Positions 1-6,200 of a stretch of 13,062 nucleotides of DNA are shown piece by piece. This DNA comes from Acanthamoeba sp. SK_2022b (lineage: Eukaryota; Discosea; Longamoebia; Acanthamoebidae), in NCBI GenBank assembly GCA_027943245.1, contig JANDJZ010001020.1:1-13062 (forward strand), given 5' to 3'. How positions within the stretch are numbered: the stretch's first letter is position 1; each line of letters opens with the position of its first letter. The notes under the pieces are model-generated. The model did no database searches, was not told the DNA's origin, and worked only from the letters and a program-made list of their open reading frames with translations. The translations under genes and the position numbers were made by a program.

Positions 1-504
1 GATCTGACCGGCGATCGAGCCGACGGCGCCTGCCGCCGCCGATATCACCAGGGTCTCGCCTCCCTTGGCCTTGAGCACGTCGGTCACGCCGAAATAGGCC
101 GTCAGACCCGTCATGCCCAAAACCGACATATTGGCCGTCAATGGCAAGCCGGGCGCACGGTGGATCGGACGCAGCGCCTGCTCCCTGACCACAGCGTAGT
201 CCGCCCAGCCCCCCGACAGGGGTGATACGACGTCGCCGACACGGAACCGCGACGACCGCGTCGCCTCCACCACCCCCAGCGTCAGGCCGCGCATGACCTC
301 GCCCAGGGCGACCGGCGGCAGATAGCCTTCGGAATCATTCATCCATGTGCGGTTGGTCGGGTCCAGCGACAGATAGACGGTCCGAACCAGAACCTCCGAT
401 TCCTTCAAATCCGGGATCGGGCTCTCGACCAGCTCCAGATCGCCCTTTTTGATCAGTCCCTTGGGGCGCTGTCGCAGCACCCATTGTCTGTTCATGCCGG
501 CCAT
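1..504 (-). CDS. MDR-family NADP-dependent oxidoreductase, 5' part only
   Basis: 168 codons run without a stop from the ATG at 504 to the window edge, so the C-terminal half is outside. The family (zinc-independent medium-chain reductases such as prostaglandin/leukotriene reductase and curcumin reductase) reduces activated C=C bonds with NADPH in the cytoplasm. Seen: N-terminal NRQWVLRQRPKG, then LSLDPTNRTWM and a GroES-like fold region. Near residues 152-168 begins the nucleotide-binding fold, ETLVISAAAGAVGSIAGQI, the AxxGxVGS motif typical of this family. No zinc-ligand cysteines are seen. Start: GGAGAAG lies 4-7 bases before the ATG at 504. The frame stays open upstream to an ATG near 618, but without a ribosome site and inside the putative sRNA, so I reject that extension. 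A second ATG in frame at 495 is possible. It lies downstream, on the same strand, of an EcfG promoter and a terminator, so read-through could link it to stress control (inference). Confidence 0.85.
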   Translation of the reverse strand, partial: MAGMNRQWVLRQRPKGLIKKGDLELVESPIPDLKESEVLVRTVYLSLDPTNRTWMNDSEGYLPPVALGEVMRGLTLGVVEATRSSRFRVGDVVSPLSGGWADYAVVREQALRPIHRAPGLPLTANMSVLGMTGLTAYFGVTDVLKAKGGETLVISAAAGAVGSIAGQI

Positions 505-574
505 CAGGCTTCTCCGCACGTTTCTCCCAACCGCCACCTTGGCCCGCCCGCACCACAGGGTCGAGACGACACGC

Positions 575-603
575 AAAGAAAAAGGCGACCCAAGCGGGCC
601 GCC
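575..603 (-). terminator. Intrinsic terminator of the putative sRNA
   Basis: On the minus strand GGCGGCCC (603-596), loop GCTT, GGGTCGCC (591-584) form an 8-bp stem with one G.U pair, followed directly by TTTTTCTTT (583-575). It lies between the EcfG promoter at 698-722 and the oxidoreductase start at 504, so it should end a short transcript or act as an attenuator for that gene. Confidence 0.75.
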
Positions 604-691
604 CTGAAGTGGCATCATCGAGAATGAGGCGCGGAGGCGACAGATTGGCTGTCGCCAATCTCAGGTCGGGGGGGCGTCGCCGCCTCCGCAG
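575..691 (-). ncRNA. Putative EcfG-dependent small RNA, about 115 nt
   Basis: An exact EcfG promoter (698-722, minus) points into a region with no convincing gene and is followed about 95-115 nt later by a textbook intrinsic terminator (575-603). The predicted transcript would start near 691. Its 5' end (689-681, GCGGAGGCG) pairs perfectly over 9 bp with 639-631 (CGCCTCCGC). Inside that stem sits a 7-bp hairpin, GATTGGC/GCCAATC (660-654 with 649-643) with loop GACA, and an unpaired strand carrying a run of seven C (674-668). The family precedent is GsrN of Caulobacter crescentus, a sigma-T-dependent sRNA with a C-rich exposed loop that regulates mRNAs such as katG. I cannot tell from memory whether this is its orthologue. 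The alternative is a long structured leader of the downstream oxidoreductase gene. Ends are estimates. Confidence 0.6.
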
Positions 692-697
692 ACCGAT

Positions 698-722
698 AAC
701 GAGGCGTCAGAACACTGGTTCC
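698..722 (-). promoter_or_regulatory. EcfG-type promoter (GGAAC-N16-CGTT) upstream of putative sRNA
   Basis: Read on the minus strand, GGAAC (722-718) and CGTT (701-698) are separated by exactly 16 bases, the consensus for EcfG/SigT sigma factors. It sits 55 bases past the phyR terminator stem, on the same strand. Transcription would begin near 691, far from any start codon: the nearest supported one is at 504. Confidence 0.8.
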
Positions 723-774
723 CCGGCGCATACGCTTTTTTCGAACCCATGCCGGATCATTTGGGTGAGACGCA

Positions 775-810
775 TGAAAAAGCCCCGTCGCCGAAGGGGG
801 ACGGGGCTTT
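775..810 (-). terminator. Intrinsic terminator of phyR
   Basis: AAAGCCCCGTC (810-800 read on the minus strand) pairs with GACGGGGCTTT (789-779), an 11-bp perfect stem around a 10-base loop, followed by further T residues to about 777. It lies 24 bases past the phyR stop codon. The A/T-flanked stem could work partly in both directions, but no plus-strand gene enters from the left. Confidence 0.85.
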
Positions 811-833
811 CGCAATATGATCGAGGCGTCGCC

Positions 834-1615
834 TTATGCGGCTTCGCGCTGGCGCGACGGGTGGAAGAACAGCGCCTGGCTGATCGCCGCCTTCACCGTT
901 TCCGGCTGGAAGGGTTTGGTGATCAGGAAGGTCGGCTCAGGCCGTTCGCCGGTCAGCAACCGCTCGGGGAAGGCGGTAATGAAGATGACGGGGACATCGA
1001 AGTCCTTGAGGATCTCCTTGACCGCATCAATGCCCGACGAACCATCGGCCAGCTGAATATCGGCCAAGACCAGACCCGGACGATGGCGGGCCACAGCCTC
1101 GATGGCTTCGTCGTGGGTGGTGGCGGCGCCGGTCACGCGGTGGCCCAGCTCCTTCACCAGGCTTTGGATGTCGGCCGAGATGATGGCCTCGTCTTCGATG
1201 ACCAGGACGTCCGTGGCCAGTTCGGCGTCGATGTCGGATTGGGCGTCGGCGATCAGACGTTCAACATCACGCGGCCGCGCCCAGGATCTGGCGGCTTCGG
1301 AAGGGTGGTTTCCAGCGCGGTCAGAAGAAAGGCTGACGCGAACGCGGCGCGATCAGCAGCAGCGCGGACGCACGTCGCGGCCTTCGGCTCGGTCCCTTGT
1401 CTTCCAACTGATGCCTGTGGCGGACCAGATGGTGTGGAAGACGAGCGTGGAGACGCGCGCGGCGTCATTTCAGGAGACAGCTGCTGTTCGCCAGCCGCCA
1501 GGGCCTCAAGCGCTACGCGTACATAATTATCGCCCGTCGCCTGATCGCCGGTTAGCGCCCGCGCGTAACGGCGGACGTAAGGCAGGTGAGGCGCAAGTCT
1601 AGCCAGAAGGCTCAT
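834..1615 (-). CDS. phyR: PhyR, anti-anti-sigma response regulator of the general stress response (frame disrupted)
   Basis: PhyR joins an N-terminal sigma-like domain to a C-terminal receiver. Once phosphorylated, the sigma-like domain binds NepR and frees EcfG. The start at 1615 gives MSLLARLAPHLPYVRRYARA, the conserved PhyR opening, intact to about 1458 (EQQLSPEMTPR). The receiver is intact from about 1260 to the stop: VLVIEDEAIIS (acidic pocket), the phosphoacceptor Asp in LVLADIQLADG (codon 1059-1061), VIFITAF, and LITKPF with the conserved Lys. Between about 1460 and 1260, the sigma4-like part, family-like segments occur in different frames: FHTIWSATG, LLLIAPRSRQ, AFLLTALE, LPEAAR and RDVERLIADAQ. 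About five or six single-base indels are needed, mostly at G/C doublets. It may be sequencing error or true decay; error seems likelier given similar breaks elsewhere. It is divergent from nepR, with its own EcfG promoter and a terminator. Identity is near certain; intactness is not. Confidence 0.9.
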
Positions 1616-1676
1616 TCCGGTTTTTCCCCGACTAATCGGCCCTCTCGATCCGCGAGAAAGCGCTACAGCGAACAGA

Positions 1677-1701
1677 AACGTATTGGACACGGCACGGTTC
1701 C
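1677..1701 (-). promoter_or_regulatory. EcfG-type promoter of phyR
   Basis: On the minus strand GGAAC (1701-1697) and CGTT (1680-1677) are 16 bases apart, an exact EcfG consensus. Transcription would start near 1670, about 55 bases before the phyR ATG at 1615. It implies positive feedback: EcfG raises the level of its own activator, as known for this system. Confidence 0.88.
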
Positions 1702-1739
1702 ATATCATCAGAGAAGCTTGAGCATTAAAAGATTGATGC

Positions 1740-1764
1740 GGAACCGTGCAGGGTGGCGGGCGTT
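1740..1764 (+). promoter_or_regulatory. EcfG-type promoter of nepR-ecfG
   Basis: GGAAC (1740-1744) and CGTT (1761-1764) with a 16-base spacer match the EcfG consensus exactly. The expected start near 1771 leaves a leader of about 42 bases before the nepR ATG at 1813, and rules out the upstream in-frame GTG at 1753 as the start for this transcript. The two -35 boxes of phyR and nepR lie back to back, 38 bases apart (1702-1739). Confidence 0.88.
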
Positions 1765-1812
1765 AAGCCTGCTGCATTTCTGCACTGCAGTTGGGTGGGC
1801 GGTGTTCTGTCT

Positions 1813-2016
1813 ATGATTGATTCTACTGAGACTTCGCGGCGCACGGACGTCGACGAGCATGATGAGGTGGTGCTCGAAGAAGCCCGACTGCGCCAGCAGG
1901 CCATCGGGGTGAAGCTGCGTCATATGTTCGATGAAGTGGTGAATGAGCCGGTTCCGGACGAGTTTCTCGACATCTTGCGACGAGCCGATGAACGCTCGTC
2001 TGGGGGCGCCGCATGA
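1813..2016 (+). CDS. nepR: NepR, anti-sigma factor of EcfG
   Basis: A 67-residue acidic protein. Residues 31-59 hold the NepR core, IGVKLRHMFDEVVNEPVPDE followed by FLDILRRAD: two helices joined by the conserved NEPVPD turn. NepR binds EcfG and keeps it from RNA polymerase until phosphorylated PhyR takes it away. The ATG at 1813 is chosen because the EcfG promoter starts the transcript near 1771. The ribosome site is weak (no clear AGGAGG). The stop overlaps the ecfG start (ATGA, 2013-2016), which points to translational coupling and matched dosage of sigma and anti-sigma. The N-terminal 30 residues are polar and variable, as in other NepR proteins. Confidence 0.93.
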   Translation: MIDSTETSRRTDVDEHDEVVLEEARLRQQAIGVKLRHMFDEVVNEPVPDEFLDILRRADERSSGGAA

Positions 2017-2624
2017 GCACCTCGCGCCTGGGCGCTGCGCCCAAGCCTCCGTCGGCGGACGATAACGCCTTCAAACATGAGCTTGTCGCGCTGATCCCGC
2101 ATCTGCGCGCTTTCGCCCGAACCCTGACCGGTGATCCGACCGCCGCCGACGATCTGGCGCAGGACGCCATGATGAAGGCCTGGGACGCCCGCGCCAGCTA
2201 TCAGATGGGCACAAACATGAAGGCCTGGACCTTCATGATCCTGCGCAACCAGTTCTATTCCGAAAAGCGCCGGTCGTGGCGTCAGTCGCAGCTGGACCAG
2301 GAGGCCGCCGAACGCACCCTGGTCGCCGTCGACGACCCGGAAGCCCCGGTCGCCCTGGACGAATTGCGTCAGGCCCTGAAAACCCTGCCCGAAGAACAGC
2401 GCGAAGCCCTGATTCTGGTCGGCGCAGGCGGCTTCGCCTACGAAGAGGCGGCTGAAATCTGCGGATGCGCCGTCGGCACGGTCAAGAGCCGCGTCAGCCG
2501 TGCGCGCCGCGCCCTTCAGGCCACGCTGGAACGGGGCGGCTATGACCGCGACGGCAAGGCGGCGGGTGACGCCATGCGCAGCATTCTGGGAGAAGCAGAC
2601 CGTCTCAGCGGCGCCCGAGGATAG
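2013..2624 (+). CDS. ecfG: EcfG-type ECF sigma factor of the general stress response (SigT-like)
   Basis: A 203-residue ECF sigma factor that directs RNA polymerase to GGAAC/CGTT promoters. The sigma2 region lies at about residues 22-90: HLRAFARTLTGDPTAADDLAQ, the DAMMKAW helix and MKAWTFMILRNQFYSEKRR. The sigma4 region lies at about 113-170: ALKTLPEEQREALILV, FAYEEAAEICGCAVGTVKSR, VSRARRAL, the -35 recognition helix-turn-helix. The link between them is short and there is no extra domain, as expected for ECF sigmas. It overlaps nepR by 4 bases and is followed after 6 bases by phyK, so the three form one unit. Its own promoter type precedes nepR, giving positive autoregulation. The symbol ecfG is the general name; sigT is the Caulobacter name. 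Confidence 0.95.
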   Translation: MSTSRLGAAPKPPSADDNAFKHELVALIPHLRAFARTLTGDPTAADDLAQDAMMKAWDARASYQMGTNMKAWTFMILRNQFYSEKRRSWRQSQLDQEAAERTLVAVDDPEAPVALDELRQALKTLPEEQREALILVGAGGFAYEEAAEICGCAVGTVKSRVSRARRALQATLERGGYDRDGKAAGDAMRSILGEADRLSGARG

Positions 2625-2630
2625 GCTTCG

Positions 2631-4441
2631 TTGACCGCCGAAATCAGGCCGTCGGGGCGAGAAAAGGACCATCGGCGCAAGCCGAAGCTGTCGCGCGGCT
2701 GGGATTCAGAGCGGTTTCAGGGCATCCGTTTTCGACTGGGCGTCGCCATGGCGGCGGCTCTGCTGCCGATCTTCATCCTGAGCCTGATCCAGACGCAGGC
2801 TGATTTCCGGCAACAGGCGCAGGATCGGCAGGTCGGACTGCAACTGGCCGCCGAACGTTCCGCCGACAACGCCAAGGCGCAGTTGGACAGCGCCCATATC
2901 CTGCTGCGCCCCCCTGGCGCCGGACGCGATGGGCTCCCTACTGCGCGTCCCGCCTGACCGCCCTGGTGAACCAGCTTGAGGGCTATGAAGGCCTTTATCG
3001 ACTGAACGCTGGGGGCCAGGCCATCTGCGCCTCCGGCCGCAGCGACGGCGCAAGGTCGGACGTGGCCCCCGCGTCCGAAGCCCCTTGGTTCCGGCGACTG
3101 AAAGGCGGCGAAAGCCTGGTGGTGGAGCGCGCGCCCGCCAGTTCCGGCTATCAGGCCGCGCTGATCATCGCCATCCGCGCGGAACGGCCGATGGGCGCGT
3201 TCGACGGCGCCATGGCGGCGGTCATTCCGCTGTCGGTGCTGCAGCCGAACACCCATGACCGCGCCCTGCCCGCAGGTTCCGACGCCGCCATCGCCGATTC
3301 CACGGGACGGCTTCTGGTCGCCAGCAATCCTGAAGCCTTCGTCCTGAACCAGAGCGGCAAGGTCGGCAGTTGGATCAAACGCGCCAGCGAGCACGGCTCG
3401 TCGGTGTTCGAGGCCAGGGACACCGGCGGGCACCGGCGTGATTATTCCGCGGCGCCCCTGGCCGGCGGCGACCTCTACGCCCTGCTGTCCGCCCCCGCCC
3501 CCGGCCTGCTGTCCTGGGCGCGACTCAATCCGATCAGCACCCTGCTCCTGCCCCTGGGCGCCTGGCTGACGGCGTTTGCGGCGGTGATGCTGTTGTCGGA
3601 GCGCATCTTCATCCGCTGGCTGGACTATCTGGAGCGGGTCGCGGCCATCTACGCCAAGGGCCGGTTCTCGGTGCGTCCGCTGCAGGCGATGAACGCCCCG
3701 TCCGAAATCCGCGTCATGGCCAAGACCCTGGACGAGATGGCCGAGGCCATCACCGAGCGAGACATCGAACTGAACGCCTCGCTGGCGGAAAAGGACGCGC
3801 TGATGCGCGAGATCCACCACCGGGTGAAGAACAACCTGCAGATCATCTCGTCCCTGCTGTCGATGCAGCAGCGCGCTCTGACGGACGCCCCGGCCAAGGC
3901 TGCGCTGGGGGATACGCGCCAGCGGATTTCAGCCCTGGCCCTGATCTATCGCACCCTTTACCAGAGCGAGGACATCCGCCACGCCGACGCCAAGGTCTTC
4001 CTGACCGAACTGGTCGGCCAGTTGATCGCCAGCGAGGCGGGGCGCGGCCCCTTGGTCACCAGTTCGGTGGAGGCCGACAGCCTGTTTGTCGACCCGGACA
4101 AGCTGGCGCCCCTGGCCCTGTGGCTGGTCGAGGCGGTGACCAACGCTCAGAAACACGCCTTCGCCGGGCGCGGCGGCGAACTCAAAGTCCGCTTCAAGGT
4201 CAATGGCGACACCAGCCTGCTGGAGGTCGAGGACGACGGCCCCGGCGCCGCCGGGATCGCAGAGGCCGGGGTGGGCCGCACCCTGATGGGGGCCTTCGCC
4301 AAACAGCTGCGCGGCGAGGCCGAAATCGTCGAGGCGCCGTCAGGCGGCGCCATCGCCCGCATGACCTTTGTCACCCCTGAGGCCCTGACGCCCAACGATC
4401 CGACTGACAAGGCCGGAACCGCCGCCAAAGCGTCGCGTTAG
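2631..4441 (+). CDS. phyK: PhyK-like membrane sensor histidine kinase (HisKA_2 type), frame broken near 2910-2938
   Basis: This is the likely kinase of PhyR, placed as phyK is in Caulobacter. Order of parts: cytoplasmic tail; TM1 (AMAAALLPIFILSLIQ, about 2748-2795); periplasmic sensor region to about 3510; TM2 (LLLPLGAWLTAFAAVMLL, about 3540-3600); HAMP-like linker; HisKA_2 dimerisation helix with H-box EIHHRVKNNLQ (His codons 3815 and 3818); ATPase domain with N-box EAVTNAQKHAF and G-box EDDGPGAAG. HisKA_2 kinases commonly serve PhyR-type regulators. The first frame stops at 2957 while the rest reads from 2966 in another frame. Two extra C residues explain this: one in the C6 run at 2909-2914, which restores LAPDAMGS, and one at 2936-2938, which restores CASRLTALVNQ. 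Corrected length is about 602 residues. The TTG at 2631 is the best start, with GAGG upstream but long spacing; it is uncertain. The gene ends inside the promoter of the next one. Confidence 0.85.
4415..4439 (+). promoter_or_regulatory. EcfG-type promoter of the entericidin-like gene, inside the end of phyK
   Basis: GGAAC (4415-4419) and CGTT (4436-4439) are 16 bases apart. The last T of CGTT is the first base of the phyK stop codon (TAG, 4439-4441). Expected start is near 4446, about 43 bases before the ATG at 4489. The promoter lies within the last coding codons, so the site constrains the C-terminus of phyK. Confidence 0.82.
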
Positions 4442-4488
4442 ACCAGCGAACCGACGCCCCTCGACGTCGGCAATCTGGAGAGACACCC

Positions 4489-4626
4489 ATGCGCAAGATC
4501 TTTATTCTGGTCGCCGCCGCCGCAGCCCTGACCACCGCCGCCTGCAACACGGTTGAAGGCGTGGGCCGCGACACCGCCGCCGCCGGCCACGCCGTCACCG
4601 GCGCCGCCCAGGACGCCAAGAACTAA
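4489..4626 (+). CDS. Entericidin-like small lipoprotein
   Basis: A 45-residue protein. It has a short basic start (MRK), a hydrophobic signal segment (IFILVAAAAALTTAAC) and a lipobox ending at Cys19, where a lipid anchor would be attached after signal peptidase II cleavage. The mature part NTVEGVGRDTAAAGHAVTGA matches the entericidin A/B pattern (CNTVxGxGxD). Family members are tiny envelope lipoproteins; in E. coli the pair EcnA/EcnB is described as antidote and bacteriolytic agent under stationary-phase control. Many alphaproteobacteria carry a single copy that belongs to the stress regulon, and a toxic role here is not shown. GGAG at 4477-4480 is a good ribosome site. The gene has its own EcfG promoter and a terminator. 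Confidence 0.88.
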   Translation: MRKIFILVAAAAALTTAACNTVEGVGRDTAAAGHAVTGAAQDAKN

Positions 4627-4660
4627 TCCGAAAGCGGCCACGCCGCGCCAAAGACGCTTG

Positions 4661-4693
4661 CAAGGCCCCGCTCCGCCGGGGCCTTGTTCGTTT
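4661..4693 (+). terminator. Intrinsic terminator after the entericidin-like gene
   Basis: CAAGGCCCC (4661-4669) pairs with GGGGCCTTG (4678-4686) around an 8-base loop, followed by the T-rich TTCGTTT. It closes the stress-response block and separates it from the dehydrogenase gene at 4717. Confidence 0.75.
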
Positions 4694-4716
4694 CAAGACC
4701 GCCTCAGGAGATCGCT

Positions 4717-6172
4717 GTGAACCAGACCGCCCGCAACGCCGGCCTCGCCCTGCTGAAACAGCACGCCCTGATCGCTGGAGAACCGATCCCTGCGAAGGGC
4801 GGCGGCATCGCCGTGGACGATCCGGCGACCGGCGACATCATCGGCCACGTCCCCGATCTGGGCGCCAAGGAGACCGAGGCCGCCATCCAGGCCGCCGCCG
4901 ACGCCTTCACCGACTGGTCCCGTTCCGATCCGCACAAGCGCGCGGCCTTGCTGCGCGCCTGGGCCGCCCTGATCGATGAGAACACCGAGGGTCTGGGCGC
5001 CCTGATGGCGCTGGAGAACGGCAAGCCGTTCGAAGAGGCCAAGGGCGAGGTCGCCTACGCCAACAGCTTCCTGAAATGGTTCGCCGGTCAGGCCGAGCGG
5101 CTGATCGGCGAGACGCAGGACAGCCCCCTGGGCCATCTGATCCTGACCTATCGCGAGGCGATCGGGCCGTGCGCCCTGATCACGCCGTGGAACTTCCCCG
5201 CCGCCATGCTGACGCGCAAGCTGGGCCCGGCCTTCGCCGCAGGCTGCACCGCCGTGGTCAAGCCCGCCAGCCAGACCCCCTTCACCGCCATCGCCCTGGC
5301 CGAACTGGCCTATCAGGCGGGTCTGCCCAAGGGCGCCCTGTCCATCGTGACGGGCGACGCCGCGACCATCGGCAAGGTGCTGACCGACAGTCCTCTGATC
5401 CGCAAGCTGAGCTTCACCGGCTCGACCGGCGTGGGCCGCAAGCTGGCCGAACAGTGCGCCCCAACGCTGAAGCGGGTGTCGATGGAGCTGGGCGGCGCGG
5501 CGCCCCTGATCGTCTTCGCCGACGCCGATCTTGATCTGGCGGTGACGGAAACCATCAAGGGCAAGTTCAGGAACTCAGGCCAGACCTGCGTCTGTCCCAA
5601 CCGCGTCTATGTCGAGCGTTCGGTCGCCGAGGCCTATGCTGAAAAGCTGGCCGCCGAGGTGGCGAAGATCAAGGTTGGAAACGCCTTCGACGAGGGCGTC
5701 AAGGTCGGCCCGCTGATCGAGGAAAAGGCCATCGACAAGGTCGAGAAGCACGTCGCGGCGGTCAAGGCCGATGGCGGCAAGGTGCTGACCGGCGGATCGC
5801 GTCATGAACTGGGCGGACGCTTCTTCCAGCCAACCGTTACTCTGGGCGGCGACGACGAGCTGTTCCGTGAGGAAGAGACCTTTGGCCCCATGATCCCCGT
5901 CTTCGCCTTCGACACCGAAGACAGAGGCGCTGGAAGAAACCAACGCCAGCGAGTTCGGCCTGGCGTCCTATCTGTTCACCCGCGACCTGGACCGGGCCAT
6001 GCGGTTTTCGCGCCGGATCGAGGCGGGGATGTGCGGGGTCAACACCGGCCTGATCTCCACCGCCGTCGCCCCGTTCGGCGGGGTCAAGCAGTCCGGCTAT
6101 GGCCGCGAAGGCTCAATCCACGGCATCGACGAATATGTGGACATCAAGACGGTGACCCTGGCGCTGAAATAG
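4717..6172 (+). CDS. gabD: NAD(P)-dependent succinate-semialdehyde dehydrogenase, one-base frameshift near 5923
   Basis: This aldehyde dehydrogenase oxidises succinate semialdehyde to succinate, the last step of the GABA shunt, in the cytoplasm. Start: GTG at 4717 with CAGGAG six bases upstream. Motifs: LENGKPFEEAKGEVAYA; TPWNFPAAMLTRKLGPA (substrate and cofactor region); the Rossmann-type signature FTGSTGVG (residues 233-240); general-base Glu257 in VSMELGG; catalytic Cys291 in SGQTCVCPNR; EETFGPM. After DTED an extra A (about 5923) shifts the frame. The rest continues in the next frame: ALEETNASEFGLASYLFTRD, then AVAPFGGVKQSGYGREGS, to the TAG at 6170. The corrected product is 484 residues, the usual GabD length. 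In the unshifted frame a meaningless tail runs on to 6471. The single insertion is probably a sequencing error. Substrate assignment follows overall similarity to GabD; a related aldehyde as substrate cannot be excluded. Confidence 0.9.
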
Positions 6173-6200
6173 GCGCATTTCAGACCAGAATCCGGGCGTC

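Noticed and set aside
335..658. A 107-codon minus-strand frame starting inside the putative sRNA
   Set aside because: It runs out of frame over the conserved start of the oxidoreductase, begins with TTG without a ribosome site, and has no recognisable features.
609..1602. Long plus-strand open frames (305 and 166 codons) opposite phyR
   Set aside because: They are antisense to recognisable PhyR receiver sequence, have Arg/Gly-rich composition and match no family; GC-rich codon bias keeps the opposite frames open.
1753..1812. Upstream GTG start for nepR at 1753
   Set aside because: It falls inside the EcfG promoter, before the expected transcription start.
3181..3201. GGAAC followed by CGTT within phyK
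   Set aside because: The spacer is only 12 bases, too short for an EcfG promoter.
2717..3820. A 367-codon minus-strand open frame
   Set aside because: It is antisense to phyK and its translation is Gly/Gln/His/Arg-rich with no domain.
4684..4716. In-frame upstream start of the dehydrogenase at 4684
   Set aside because: It lies within the terminator stem; the GTG at 4717 has a good ribosome site and the family-typical start.
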